Part shown: positions 52,265 to 62,435 of the stretch, piece after piece
How positions within the stretch are numbered: position 1 is the stretch's first letter
Layout: each line of letters starts with the position of its first letter
DNA from: Methylomonas sp.
Lineage (GTDB): Bacteria > Pseudomonadota > Gammaproteobacteria > Methylococcales > Methylomonadaceae
Assembly: GCF_023228165.1 (NCBI RefSeq)
Contig: NZ_JALOBS010000004.1
Location: 13,843-77,842, forward strand
Direction of reading: 5' to 3'
Length of the DNA: 64,000 bases
Position numbers and translations under genes: made by a program
Notes under the pieces: model-generated
Database searches by the model: none
What the model saw: only the letters and a program-made list of their open reading frames with translations
Told to the model about the DNA's origin: nothing

Positions 52265-53140
52265 ATGATTCAAGGTAGTATCGTTGCTTTGGTAACCCCG
52301 ATGACTGAAGACGGCGCGGTGGACAACGTGAGTCTGAAAAAGTTGGTGGAGTTTCATGTCGAGCAAGGTACGGATGCGCTGGTTGCCGTGGGGACCACGG
52401 GCGAATCGGCTACCTTGGATGAAGACGAACACTGCCAAGCCATCAAAGCGGTGGTGGATTATGTGGCGGGTCGTATGCCCGTCATCGCCGGAACCGGCGC
52501 CAATTGCACCCGTGAAGCGATACGTTTGACACAGCGCGCCAAACAAGCCGGTGCGGATGCCTGCTTATTGGTGACACCGTATTACAACAAACCGACTCAG
52601 GAAGGCTTGTATTTGCATTACAAGGCCATTGCCGAAGCCGTCGATATTCCGCAGATTTTATACAACGTGCCGGGCCGAACCGGCTGCGACCTATTGCCGG
52701 AAACCGTGGCTCGCTTGTCTCACATCGATAATATTGTCGGTGTCAAGGAAGCCACCGGCAAGCTGGAGCGGGTCAAACAAATTCGCGACCTGACCGGCGA
52801 GGGATTTGCCCTGTATACCGGCGACGATGCCACCAGCCTGGAGTTTTGTTTGCTGGGTGGTAACGGTAGCATTACCGTGACCGGCAATGTGGCGCCCAGG
52901 TTATTGCGCGAGATGTTGGCCGCGGCTCTGCGAGGCGACCGGGCAACGGCCGAAGCGCTAGATGCTAAATTGAGCGGCTTGCACAGCAGATTGTTTATCC
53001 AGTCCAATCCGATTCCGGTGAAATGGGCGGTAGCGGAAATGGGCTTGATGGGTAAAGGCATTCGCCTGCCATTGACCTGGCTGACTGATGACTGCATCGC
53101 TCCGGTCCGCGCCGCCATGCAGCAGGCCGGCGTGTTATAA
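52265..53140 (+). CDS. dapA: 4-hydroxy-tetrahydrodipicolinate synthase
   Basis: A 291-residue class I aldolase joining pyruvate and aspartate semialdehyde, the first step of lysine and diaminopimelate synthesis. Typical segments are LVAVGTTGESATL, YYNKPTQEGL, YNVPGRTG (catalytic Tyr) and VGVKEATG (Schiff-base Lys). CGAGAGAT precedes the ATG. It ends 1 bp before bamC, the same order as in E. coli. Confidence 0.98.
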   Translation: MIQGSIVALVTPMTEDGAVDNVSLKKLVEFHVEQGTDALVAVGTTGESATLDEDEHCQAIKAVVDYVAGRMPVIAGTGANCTREAIRLTQRAKQAGADACLLVTPYYNKPTQEGLYLHYKAIAEAVDIPQILYNVPGRTGCDLLPETVARLSHIDNIVGVKEATGKLERVKQIRDLTGEGFALYTGDDATSLEFCLLGGNGSITVTGNVAPRLLREMLAAALRGDRATAEALDAKLSGLHSRLFIQSNPIPVKWAVAEMGLMGKGIRLPLTWLTDDCIAPVRAAMQQAGVL

Positions 53141-53141
53141 A

Positions 53142-53915
53142 ATGAATAAAAAAATACCGTTACGCTGGATGGCCGGAAGCTTAATCTTGTGCGGGCTCCC
53201 GGCCTGCAGCACGATCAAGAGCTGGTTTCCCGACAAGGAGAGGGATTATCAATTCACCACCGAAATTCCTGAACTGATTGTGCCGGAAGACTTGAAAAAC
53301 AAGGGTTTGGCCGCGCCGACGGCGGCGCCGGTAGCAACGGAAGCCGTGGCCAGTGCTAAGGCGCCCGACCTGGAAAATGCCCCGCAGACCAATGAGGCAA
53401 AAGCCGAGCCGCAAACCGTCGCGGAAGACGCCGAGCTGCAACAGGATGCAGCCTCCGAGACTCATGCAACCGGCGGTGTTAGCAGCTTACAAATCGATCA
53501 AGCCAAGATGCCGGCGACCCGCATGGTGGGCCGCGCCTTAACCCGGCAAAAAGTCGAAATTGTCGAGCGCAATGTCGACAAAGGCTATTTCTACGTTAAA
53601 TACGATCCGAATGCGGTTGAAGCCAAAGACGATAGTATCTGGGACGAATTCAATTTTCTATTCGGCGACGATCCTAGCCAGGAAAAGGAATACCGCATCA
53701 GCGTGAGGGGATTAGGTCCGCAAATGAGTGAAGTCACCGTGCAGGACGAGCAAGGCAAATCATTGTCGACACCGGCCGCCAATGCCTTGTTAAAATTGAT
53801 TACCGAGGGCATCAACCAAGCGGTCGATCAGGAAAATGTAGCCGATGAGCCCGAAGTGCCCGCCGCCGAGCCTGTCAGGCGGCCCATCACCGAAAACCCG
53901 GTCATACATGACTAG
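53142..53915 (+). CDS. bamC: Outer membrane assembly lipoprotein BamC
   Basis: A 257-residue lipoprotein of the BAM complex. The lipobox ends at Cys22 (CGLPAC), and the mature start STIKSWFPDKERDYQ is typical of the BamC segment that binds BamD. One helix-grip domain is visible (about 140-235). The protein is shorter than the E. coli form (about 344), and the second helix-grip domain appears to be missing. It is coupled to dapA. Confidence 0.9.
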   Translation: MNKKIPLRWMAGSLILCGLPACSTIKSWFPDKERDYQFTTEIPELIVPEDLKNKGLAAPTAAPVATEAVASAKAPDLENAPQTNEAKAEPQTVAEDAELQQDAASETHATGGVSSLQIDQAKMPATRMVGRALTRQKVEIVERNVDKGYFYVKYDPNAVEAKDDSIWDEFNFLFGDDPSQEKEYRISVRGLGPQMSEVTVQDEQGKSLSTPAANALLKLITEGINQAVDQENVADEPEVPAAEPVRRPITENPVIHD

Positions 53916-54000
53916 CTAAGGGCTGTGTTGGTTTATATTTGTTGCCCGGTTAAATCCCCCGCAGTTCTGTAACCTGCTTTACCATTTACTCGAAATCGCC

Positions 54001-57000
54001 ATGTTGACTATCCCCGGAACCGCCGCTCTTTCTTCGTTTCGCCTCGAAAAATTACTCAGCCAGTTGCAGAGTCTGGATAGTAGCATCCAAACCGTCTCGG
54101 CCCGTTTCGTGCATTTTGCGCAGCTGGAAGCGCCCTTGGCGGAAGCTCAAAAAGCCATGTTGGGCCGACTGTTGGATTACGGAGATACCAGCACGCACGC
54201 GTCTGTGGTCGTTCCTGCCGACACAACGGGCGGCCAAGCGGTCCCGCTTTCGACCGTTTTCACCGCTTCCCTATGGATTGTGCCCAGACTGGGCACCATT
54301 TCGCCCTGGTCCAGCAAAGCCTCGGAAATTGCCGAACGCTGCGGTCTTGCCGAGGTGAGACGGCTCGAGCGCGGCATTGAATATACGTTTACCGGTTCTG
54401 CTCAACTCAACACGGCAGCCTTGCGCACATTGGCTGCCGTGCTGCATGACCGTATGACCCAGCAAGTCGTTATCGACCCCGCTCAGTTGGATTTATTTGC
54501 CGAGCACGATCCCAAGCCTTTGCAAAGCGTCGATATCATGGCGCAAGGCCGCGCGGCGCTGGTCGAGGCCAATACCGCACTGGGGCTGGCTTTATCGGCG
54601 GATGAGATCGACTATCTGAGCGACAGCTTTAGCCAACTGGGTCGCAATCCGACCGACGTGGAACTGATGATGTTCGCCCAGGCTAATTCCGAACACTGCC
54701 GGCACAAAATTTTCAATGCCAGCTGGAGCATAGATGGCGAAGAACAGGCCAGGTCTCTATTTGCGATGATCCGCAACACGCATATCCAGCATCCAGACGG
54801 TATTCTGTCCGCCTACAGTGACAACGCATCGGTGATGGCCGGCGCGGAGGCGCAGGTATTTATCCGCGATGCCGGCAGCCGCGCCTACGGTTATGTGGAG
54901 GAACAGGCGCACATTCTGATGAAGGTGGAAACCCATAATCATCCGACCGCGATTTCGCCGCATCCGGGCGCCGCTACCGGCTCCGGCGGCGAAATACGCG
55001 ACGAAGGCGCCACCGGTCGCGGTTCGGCCACCAAGGCCGGCTTGACCGGTTTCAGTGTTTCGCACCTGAAAATTCCGGGTTTCGAACAGCCGTGGGAAGC
55101 CGATAACGGCAAGCCTGAGCGTATCGCTTCTGCGCTGGACATCATGCTGGAAGGGCCGATCGGCGGCGCGGCGTTTAACAACGAATTCGGTCGGCCCAAT
55201 ATCGCCGGTTATTTCCGCAGTTTCGAACAAAATGCAGAAACCGGTGAGCCCAATACCTTTCGCGGTTACCACAAACCCATCATGATAGCCGGCGGCATGG
55301 GGAATATCCGCCCCATGCTGGTGGATAAACATCCGATTCCGGCCGGCTCCTTGATCATCATTTTAGGCGGTCCGGCGATGCTGATCGGCTTGGGCGGCGG
55401 CGCGGCTTCCTCGCAAACTTCCGGCGAAAGCGCCGCCGAACTGGATTTCGCTTCGGTGCAACGGGAAAACCCGGAAATGGAGCGCCGCTGCCAGGAAGTG
55501 ATAAATCACTGTAATTCCCTGGGTGAAAACACCCCCATCATCTCTATTCACGATATAGGCGCGGGCGGTTTGTCGAACGCGGTGCCGGAAATTATTCACG
55601 ATTGTAATCGCGGCGGCCGTTTCGAATTACGTAAGGTCAAAAATGCCGACAAAGGCATGTCGCCGATGCAAATCTGGTGCAACGAAGCGCAGGAACGCTA
55701 CGTGGTCGCTATCAAGCCGGAGTCGCTGCCGTTATTCGAATCGTTCTGCCAACGCGAACATTGTTTGTATGCGGTGATTGGTGAAGCCACGGAAGCTGAA
55801 CATTTGACCTTGAGCGACGAATGGCTGGGCGATCGCTCTCAGCATCCTGCTTCCTGCGACACTAATACATCTGTGTGCGTCGGTAATCCGGTAGACCTGC
55901 CAATGTCGGTGTTGTTCGGCAAGCCGCCAAAAATGCATAAAGACGTGCGGCGTCTGCCTAAAACCCTGCCGGATTTGCAATTGCAGTCCGTGCAACTGGC
56001 CGATGCCGTAAAACGCGTGCTGGGATTTCCGGTCGTGGCGGATAAAAGTTTTTTGATCCACATCGGCGACCGTTCGGTGACCGGTTTAGTGGCGCGCGAC
56101 CAGATGGTCGGCCCCTGGCAAGTACCGGTGGCGGACGTGGCGGTAACCGCTTCCGGTTTTTATGCGCATAGCGGCGAAGCCATGGCGCTGGGCGAACGCA
56201 CCCCGTTGGCATTAATCGACGGCCCAGCTTCCGGGCGCATGGCGATCGGCGAGGCCTTGACCAATTTGGCGGCCGCCCGCATTGGCAAGCTCAACGATGT
56301 CAAATTATCCGCCAACTGGATGGCGGCGGCCGGCAGTCCCGGCGAAGATGCGGTGCTGTTCGATACCGTTAAGGCCGTCGGTATGGAATTGTGCCCGGCC
56401 TTGGGCATCGCCATTCCGGTGGGTAAGGATTCCTTGTCGATGAAAAGCGTCTGGCGGGAAGACGGCTGCGACAAAGTGATGACTGCGCCGGTGTCGCTGA
56501 TCATTACCGCGTTCGCGCCGGTACAGGACGTGCGCCGCACCCTGACACCGCAACTGCAAGATGCCGCCAGGGTTCCCGATCATACGCGGCACTTCTCGCA
56601 GTCCGGTGGGACGGACGACAGCCTGTTGCTGTTGATCGATTTGGGTCAGGGCAAGAACCGGCTGGGCGGTTCGGTGTTGGCCCAGGTATACAACCAGCTC
56701 GGCAATCAAGCGCCGGATTTGGATGATGTCTCATTGTTCAAGGCTTTTTTCGACACCATCCAGTTTTTGAATGAGCAAGGCCTGTTGCTGGCCTATCACG
56801 ACCGCTCCGACGGCGGCTTGCTGGCCACGCTTGCCGAAATGCTGTTCGCCAGCCGCAAGGGTATCGCAATCGATCTGTCCGTGCTGGGTGATGATGTGTT
56901 GGCGGCCTTATTCAACGAGGAATTGGGCGCGGTTATCCAAATCAAGACCGCCGACTTGAACCTGGTGGCCCGAACACTGGATCAAGCGGGCTTGGACGAT

Positions 57001-58023
57001 TGCAGTTTCCGGATCGGCCGTGTCGTGGCCGGTCAGCAGCTGCAAATCAAACACAGCGATCGGCTGCTTTACGCGGCCAGTCGCGCCGAATTACAGCAGA
57101 CCTGGTCGGAAGTCAGTTTCAGGATGCAAGCCCTACGCGACAACCCCGATTGCGCCCTGCAGCAGTTTGAACGCATTGCCGACGACAACGATCCCGGATT
57201 GTCGGCCTCGCCGAGTTTCGATATCAACCACAATATCGCGGCCCACTTCGACCATGCTGTCAGGCCGAAGGTGGCGATTTTGCGCGAGCAAGGCGTCAAC
57301 GGCCATGTGGAAATGGCGGCGGCCTTCGATAGAGCCGGGTTTGCAGCGATTGATGTGCATATGACCGATATTATTGCCGGTCGGGTCAGTTTGGCCGATT
57401 TCAGAGGTTTAGTCGCCTGCGGCGGCTTTTCTTACGGCGACGTGCTGGGCGCGGGCGGTGGTTGGGCCAAGTCGATACTGTTCAATCCGCAAGCGCGCGA
57501 TGAGTTTGCGGCATTTTTCGCCCGCCCCGATACCTTTGGTTTAGGAGTTTGCAACGGTTGCCAAATGATGTCCGGCTTAAAAGACATCATTCCCGGTGCC
57601 GAGCATTGGCCGCAATTCAAGCGCAACCTGTCGGAGCAGTTCGAGGCGCGGGTGGCAATGGTTAGAGTGCAGGATTCGCCGTCGATTTTCTTTACCGGCA
57701 TGGCGGGTTCGCTATTGCCGGTGGTGGTGGCGCACGGCGAAGGTCGCGCCGAGTTCGGCAGCGGGTCGGGAATCCACGCCGCCAAGATTGCAGTCAGCTA
57801 CGTTGATAATTACGGCCAGGAAACCACTGACTTCCCGGCCAATCCGAACGGTTCACCGCTGGGGATTACCGGTCTGACAACCACGGACGGCCGCTTCACT
57901 ATCATGATGCCGCATCCCGAGCGTTGCTTCCGTACCGTACAAAACGCCTGGCATCCGGCGGATTGGCGCGAAGACGGCGCCTGGCTGCGGATGTTTAGAA
58001 ATGCCCGGGTTTGGGTGGGCTAA
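54001..58023 (+). CDS. purL: Phosphoribosylformylglycinamidine synthase
   Basis: A 1340-residue large-type PurL that makes FGAM from FGAR, glutamine and ATP in purine synthesis. It has an N-terminal PurS-like domain, two AIRS-like halves (HNHPTAISPHPGAATGSGGEIRDE; later HDRSDGGLLATLAEM) and a C-terminal glutamine amidotransferase with the nucleophile in GVCNGCQMMSGL and the His/Glu in MMPHPERCF. It is a single gene, unlike the split PurSQL of many other bacteria. Confidence 0.98.
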   Translation: MLTIPGTAALSSFRLEKLLSQLQSLDSSIQTVSARFVHFAQLEAPLAEAQKAMLGRLLDYGDTSTHASVVVPADTTGGQAVPLSTVFTASLWIVPRLGTISPWSSKASEIAERCGLAEVRRLERGIEYTFTGSAQLNTAALRTLAAVLHDRMTQQVVIDPAQLDLFAEHDPKPLQSVDIMAQGRAALVEANTALGLALSADEIDYLSDSFSQLGRNPTDVELMMFAQANSEHCRHKIFNASWSIDGEEQARSLFAMIRNTHIQHPDGILSAYSDNASVMAGAEAQVFIRDAGSRAYGYVEEQAHILMKVETHNHPTAISPHPGAATGSGGEIRDEGATGRGSATKAGLTGFSVSHLKIPGFEQPWEADNGKPERIASALDIMLEGPIGGAAFNNEFGRPNIAGYFRSFEQNAETGEPNTFRGYHKPIMIAGGMGNIRPMLVDKHPIPAGSLIIILGGPAMLIGLGGGAASSQTSGESAAELDFASVQRENPEMERRCQEVINHCNSLGENTPIISIHDIGAGGLSNAVPEIIHDCNRGGRFELRKVKNADKGMSPMQIWCNEAQERYVVAIKPESLPLFESFCQREHCLYAVIGEATEAEHLTLSDEWLGDRSQHPASCDTNTSVCVGNPVDLPMSVLFGKPPKMHKDVRRLPKTLPDLQLQSVQLADAVKRVLGFPVVADKSFLIHIGDRSVTGLVARDQMVGPWQVPVADVAVTASGFYAHSGEAMALGERTPLALIDGPASGRMAIGEALTNLAAARIGKLNDVKLSANWMAAAGSPGEDAVLFDTVKAVGMELCPALGIAIPVGKDSLSMKSVWREDGCDKVMTAPVSLIITAFAPVQDVRRTLTPQLQDAARVPDHTRHFSQSGGTDDSLLLLIDLGQGKNRLGGSVLAQVYNQLGNQAPDLDDVSLFKAFFDTIQFLNEQGLLLAYHDRSDGGLLATLAEMLFASRKGIAIDLSVLGDDVLAALFNEELGAVIQIKTADLNLVARTLDQAGLDDCSFRIGRVVAGQQLQIKHSDRLLYAASRAELQQTWSEVSFRMQALRDNPDCALQQFERIADDNDPGLSASPSFDINHNIAAHFDHAVRPKVAILREQGVNGHVEMAAAFDRAGFAAIDVHMTDIIAGRVSLADFRGLVACGGFSYGDVLGAGGGWAKSILFNPQARDEFAAFFARPDTFGLGVCNGCQMMSGLKDIIPGAEHWPQFKRNLSEQFEARVAMVRVQDSPSIFFTGMAGSLLPVVVAHGEGRAEFGSGSGIHAAKIAVSYVDNYGQETTDFPANPNGSPLGITGLTTTDGRFTIMMPHPERCFRTVQNAWHPADWREDGAWLRMFRNARVWVG

Positions 58024-58262
58024 ATCGATATTCGCCGGCCTTGGGCTTGCGGACAGAGCATGATGCGGGGTCGACACAGCGGTTTGGACCGAGGCTTTGC
58101 CTGTTTAGAAGCCTAAGCATGCAAGTTGTAGGCTAATCGGGCGGTTTTATTGTTTCTTAATTATGACTAATCAATTAATTCATTGCTGTATTGTGAATTA
58201 AATATAACGGTTTATAGTGAGGTCACACTCACTAAATGACTGAGATTAGTCTAGGCGGCGAC

Positions 58263-58454
58263 ATGAATGTATCGAATAAACTTTACAATAAGCTGATTGG
58301 GGGTTTTTTATTTATGGCCGGTCTGTTAAGCGTACTGCCGGCCGAATTCGTAGTTTCCGTCTTTTTGTTTATCGGCGTGACATATAGTGGGGTCGTGATG
58401 ATTAAATCGGCAATGTCTTACGACTTGAAAACCAAGCGGTCAACTAAAACCTGA
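58263..58454 (+). CDS. Small membrane protein, unknown
   Basis: A 63-residue protein from ATG 58263 (a frame start at 58236 is less likely). It has two hydrophobic segments (about 11-27 and 31-49), then a Lys-rich tail. AGGCGGCGAC precedes the ATG. No family is recognised. It sits alone between purL and the convergent cyo operon. Confidence 0.5.
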   Translation: MNVSNKLYNKLIGGFLFMAGLLSVLPAEFVVSVFLFIGVTYSGVVMIKSAMSYDLKTKRSTKT

Positions 58455-58540
58455 TGGTTTTGAGCGATCGGAATGTCGGCATGCCATTCTTGGCTGAGCC
58501 GCAGGTTCGAAGGTTCGAAGGGTCGGTTTTTGAATGCCGA

Positions 58541-58939
58541 CTATTCGCTTGAAACCGGTAACATTTGCTGATTCAAGTCTCGCATTATCCAGAGGGTTCC
58601 GCAAACCGCTATAAAGATTATGAACAGTGAGAATAGAATGAAGCCCACATTCAAGCGCTGCTGTAAGCTAAAATTCAAGTGCAAAAAATAGCGGATATGC
58701 ACCAGCATTTGTAAGAAAGCCAATCCAAAAATAATGCTGATGATTATCCACTGTGGTAATGCCCGGATGGTTTCGGTTGCATCGGGCAGCATGCCACGTA
58801 GCAAGCGACTTAGCTGGAAATCCATGCCAGAAGCATAACTGGCCAGCGTGAAAGCCAGCAAGGTTAACAGTAGTGCCAGTAGAAAACCTTTCAGATAACC
58901 GGCGAGGTTGGCTTGGCGTGCGCTAGTCGATGCGTTCAT
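58541..58939 (-). CDS. cyoD: Cytochrome o ubiquinol oxidase subunit IV
   Basis: A 132-residue subunit with three spans (about 15-33, 64-84, 96-118). GYLKGFLLALLLTLLAF and LQMLVHIRYFLHL are typical of CyoD, which stabilises the CuB site during assembly. It is the last gene of the operon here; no cyoE haem O synthase follows within the window. Confidence 0.93.
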   Translation of the reverse strand: MNASTSARQANLAGYLKGFLLALLLTLLAFTLASYASGMDFQLSRLLRGMLPDATETIRALPQWIIISIIFGLAFLQMLVHIRYFLHLNFSLQQRLNVGFILFSLFIIFIAVCGTLWIMRDLNQQMLPVSSE

Positions 58940-59536
58940 TTACAAAACCCCCGGCAAGTAAATCACGGAAAAGATGCTTACCCAGATCAGGTCCAGGAAG
59001 TGCCAGAACAAGCTGAAGCGATACAAACGCGAGGCTACCGGCAATGTGATGCCTTTTAGGATGATTTGCGCCATCATCACCAATAGCCAGATTAAGCCCA
59101 GGCCGACATGTAGGCCATGAGTCCCGACCAAGGTAAAAAAGGCCGACAAAAAGCCGCTGCGATCGGGGCCGGCCCCGTTTCCGATCAATTGATCGAATTC
59201 GCTGTACTCCTGCAATAGGAATCCCAAGCCTAATGCAAAAGTCACTCCCAACCAAATCAATAACCGTGGTTTTTGCTTATTCGATAAGGACAGCATCGCA
59301 AAACCGCAGCTCAAGGTGCTAAACAACAGCAATAAGGTTTCGTAAAACACAGGGGAAAGATCGAACAACTGTTTGCCGGTCGGCCCACCGGCAAGGTTCT
59401 GGCTCATCGTGACATAGGTGGCGAACAGCAGGGCAAAAATCACCGCATCGCTCATTAAGTAGGCCCAAAAACCGAAAATCTTGGCGGCCGAAGCGGCTTC
59501 GGCATGAGTAGGGCGCAGCTGCGAGATCGGGGTCAT
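58940..59536 (-). CDS. cyoC: Cytochrome o ubiquinol oxidase subunit III
   Basis: A 198-residue subunit with five spans. It starts MTPISQLRPTHAEAASAAKIFGFWAYLMSD, with the usual ATYVTM and LFWHFLDLIWVSIF segments. It overlaps cyoB by 4 bp (ATGA type) and abuts cyoD. Confidence 0.95.
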   Translation of the reverse strand: MTPISQLRPTHAEAASAAKIFGFWAYLMSDAVIFALLFATYVTMSQNLAGGPTGKQLFDLSPVFYETLLLLFSTLSCGFAMLSLSNKQKPRLLIWLGVTFALGLGFLLQEYSEFDQLIGNGAGPDRSGFLSAFFTLVGTHGLHVGLGLIWLLVMMAQIILKGITLPVASRLYRFSLFWHFLDLIWVSIFSVIYLPGVL

Positions 59537-61515
59537 GTTTCGGCTCCGGGCCTGTCTGTAGGGTAGCGGCTGCGCTCCATTTGCTCGATCTCCGCCGCCG
59601 TCAGACGGTATTCGGTATCGTCATCGAACGAACGCAGAATGATGATGGTCAGCATCGTTAATCCGGCCGCCATCGCCAGCCACCAGATATGCCAGATCAT
59701 CGCAAACCCGAACAGCAATGATGCCGCGCCGAACAGAACCCCGGCCCCGGAGTTTCGCGGCAACACAATTTCTTGATACCGAGGCGGTCGGGTGGCGGGC
59801 AACGGGTGCTGTTTCATGTACCAAAAGGCATCGATGCCCTTGACTTCGGGGCGCACGGCAAAATTGTAAACCGGCGGCGGAGAAGCTGTTGACCATTCCA
59901 GACTGCGGCCATTCCAGGGATCGCCAGTCCGGTCGCGGTTTGTTTGGCGATTTTTGATGCTGACCAGCAACTGTATGCCTAGGCAGCCGATGCCGATGAG
60001 TATCAACAAGGCACCGATTGCCGCAACCAATAAAAACGGCTGCCATTCCGGGTTGTCATAATGCTGCATTCGGCGCGGCATGCCCATCAGCCCCAAGGCA
60101 TACAGCGGCATGAAGGCCAGGTAAAAACCCACCAGCCAGTTCCAGAAGGCTAATTTGCCCCATTTTTCATTCAGACTAAAACCGAACACTTTGGGAAACC
60201 AATAGCTGTAGCCGGCCAAGTAACCGAACATGGCCCCCGGAATCAGCATGTTGTGGAAATGCGCTACCAGGAATTCGCTGTTGTGCATCATGAAATCAAC
60301 CGGCGGCACCGCCAACAGCACCCCGGTCGCTCCGCCAACCGCAAACGAAGGCAGGAAGGCCAGAGCCCATAACATCGGTACGCTGAAGCGGATACGGCCG
60401 CGATACATGGTCAGCAGCCAATCGAAAATCTTTACCCCGGTTGGTACGGCGATGATCATGGTGGCGATGCCAAAGGCGGCATTGACATTGGCGCTGGCGC
60501 CCATGGTGAAAAAATGGTGCAGCCAGACCGTAAATGACAGCAAGGCAATCGCGATCGTGGCGTAGACCAGAGACCGGTATCCGAACAATCGCTTGGCGGA
60601 GAAGGTGGAAATCACTTCCGAAAAAATCCCGAAGGCCGGCAAAATTACGATATACACCTCAGGATGGCCCCAGATCCAGAACAAATTGACAAAGTTCATC
60701 ATATTGCCGCCGCCGGCGTTGGTAAAAAAATGCATGCCCAGATAACGGTCTAGCGCGAGTAAACCCGTGGCGACGGTCAGGGCCGGAAAGGCCAGTGTCA
60801 TCAGTATACTGGTGCATAATGCGGTCCAGCTGAACAAGGGCATGCGCATCAGCGTCATGCCGGGCGCTCGGTCCAACAAAATGGTGCTCAGAAAATTGAT
60901 GCCGGTCATGGTCGAGCCGGCGCCGCTGAGCATTAAGGCCCAGATCCAGTAATCGATCCCCACGCCGGGACTGTACTGTATTTCCGAGAATGGCGGATAA
61001 CCTGTCCAGCCGGCGGTTGAAAATTCGCCAATGGCTAACGACAGCATCATTAACATGGCGCCGGCGACCGTCAGCCAAAGACTTAAGGCGTTCAAAAATG
61101 GAAATGCCACATCGCGCTTGCCGAGTTGCAATGGCACGATGATGTTGGTCAGCCCGCTCAAAAAAGGCATCGCCATGAAAATGATCATAATCGTGCCATG
61201 GGCGCTGAATATTTGATCGTAGTGATGGGGGGTCAGAAAACCCCGGTTTGCTCCTTCTGCCAGCACTTGATGCGCACGCATCATGATGGCATCGGCAAAA
61301 CCGCGCAGCAGCATGACCAATGCTAATACGGTGTACATGATGCCAATTTTTTTATGGTCCAGACTGGTCAGCCAGTTACGCCAAAGATAGGGCCATTTGC
61401 GAAAATAGCTGATCAGCAGCAGGGTCGCCAGCGCGGCCCCTGTCATTAATACGACACCGCCTATGACGATGGGGTTGTCGTAGGCAATATCCGCCAAACT
61501 CAGTTTACCTAACAT
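59533..61515 (-). CDS. cyoB: Cytochrome o ubiquinol oxidase subunit I
   Basis: A 660-residue haem-copper subunit of A-type. The CuB/Tyr motif is WIWGHPEVYIVILPAFG; other ligands are in WLHHFFTMG and VAHFHNMLI. The quinone-site residues are conserved: Arg and Asp in RGFADAIMM, and His and Gln in HHYDQIF, supporting quinol rather than cytochrome c as donor. It ends inside the start of cyoC. Together with the ba3-type cluster it gives the cell two terminal oxidases in this window. Confidence 0.96.
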   Translation of the reverse strand: MLGKLSLADIAYDNPIVIGGVVLMTGAALATLLLISYFRKWPYLWRNWLTSLDHKKIGIMYTVLALVMLLRGFADAIMMRAHQVLAEGANRGFLTPHHYDQIFSAHGTIMIIFMAMPFLSGLTNIIVPLQLGKRDVAFPFLNALSLWLTVAGAMLMMLSLAIGEFSTAGWTGYPPFSEIQYSPGVGIDYWIWALMLSGAGSTMTGINFLSTILLDRAPGMTLMRMPLFSWTALCTSILMTLAFPALTVATGLLALDRYLGMHFFTNAGGGNMMNFVNLFWIWGHPEVYIVILPAFGIFSEVISTFSAKRLFGYRSLVYATIAIALLSFTVWLHHFFTMGASANVNAAFGIATMIIAVPTGVKIFDWLLTMYRGRIRFSVPMLWALAFLPSFAVGGATGVLLAVPPVDFMMHNSEFLVAHFHNMLIPGAMFGYLAGYSYWFPKVFGFSLNEKWGKLAFWNWLVGFYLAFMPLYALGLMGMPRRMQHYDNPEWQPFLLVAAIGALLILIGIGCLGIQLLVSIKNRQTNRDRTGDPWNGRSLEWSTASPPPVYNFAVRPEVKGIDAFWYMKQHPLPATRPPRYQEIVLPRNSGAGVLFGAASLLFGFAMIWHIWWLAMAAGLTMLTIIILRSFDDDTEYRLTAAEIEQMERSRYPTDRPGAET

Positions 61516-61553
61516 TTAACGCTCTCTTATTGGATGGTTAATGCAATGGGATT

Positions 61554-62435
61554 TCAATGATTAGTGGCCGGGTGTTTGAATTGATCCAAAACCTGCTTAA
61601 ACAGCAGCGGCGCCACCGGTGCAAAATAAGCGATAGGCTCCTTGACAGTGGGTTTTGCCAATTCATTGAATTGGTGCCAATCCAGGGGCAGCGACGCCTG
61701 TTTGGCCTTTGCGATCCAGGCATCAAAATCCTGCAATGAGGCGGCATGGACTACAAAATGCTGGAACGGGAAACCTCGGCCACTGTATTGAATATTTTCG
61801 CCGAAGTAGCGACCGGGTTCGTCGGCAATCAGGTGCAGATGAGTCTCCATGCCGGCCATCGCGTTGATTTGACCGCCCAGACGAGGGATAAAAAAAGCAT
61901 TCATCACGGTATTGGAGGTGATTTTAAATGCTACCGGTTGGCCGACCGGAATGGTCAATTGATTGACGACGGCAATATTTTGCTGTGGGTAAACGAACAG
62001 CCATTTCCAATCCAGGGCAATGACTTGAATTTCCAAGGCTGGTATAGCCGGATCCAGGGGCCTGGAACTGTCCAGTTTATGGCTGTAAACCCAGGTCATG
62101 CCGGCCAGGATGGCAATGATCAAGCCGGGAAACAGCCAGACCAGCCATTCAAGTACGGTAGACCCGTCCCAATCGGGCGAGTAAGCGGCCTTAGTGTTGG
62201 AGGCTCGATATTTCCAGGTGAACCAGGCTGTCATGCCGAAGACCGGAATCATCACCAGCGACATCAGTGCAATCGTGATCCAGAAAAGATGGTCTATGGA
62301 GCGTGAAATCGGTCCCGAAGGTTGCAGGTCATCGACATCATGAAGGCTGCAACCGCAAAGGCTCAGCGCCAGAAAAACAGCGCACGGGCAAAAGCAATAT
62401 CTAACGCAGGACTCAAGCCAGCTATGAAACTTCAT
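61554..62435 (-). CDS. cyoA: Cytochrome o ubiquinol oxidase subunit II
   Basis: A 293-residue lipoprotein subunit from ATG 62435; the lipobox is LCGC (Cys29). Two spans (about 45-70 and 93-112) precede a periplasmic cupredoxin domain (DWKWLFVYPQQNIAVVNQL). The CuA ligands are absent: the region reads NIQYSGRGFPFQHF, as expected for a quinol oxidase. The longer frame to 62513 lacks a start with support. It is the first gene of cyoABCD. Confidence 0.92.
   Translation of the reverse strand: MKFHSWLESCVRYCFCPCAVFLALSLCGCSLHDVDDLQPSGPISRSIDHLFWITIALMSLVMIPVFGMTAWFTWKYRASNTKAAYSPDWDGSTVLEWLVWLFPGLIIAILAGMTWVYSHKLDSSRPLDPAIPALEIQVIALDWKWLFVYPQQNIAVVNQLTIPVGQPVAFKITSNTVMNAFFIPRLGGQINAMAGMETHLHLIADEPGRYFGENIQYSGRGFPFQHFVVHAASLQDFDAWIAKAKQASLPLDWHQFNELAKPTVKEPIAYFAPVAPLLFKQVLDQFKHPATNH

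Noticed and set aside
54757..55332. 191-codon minus-strand frame inside purL
   Set aside because: Antisense shadow of the intact AIRS domain region of purL.
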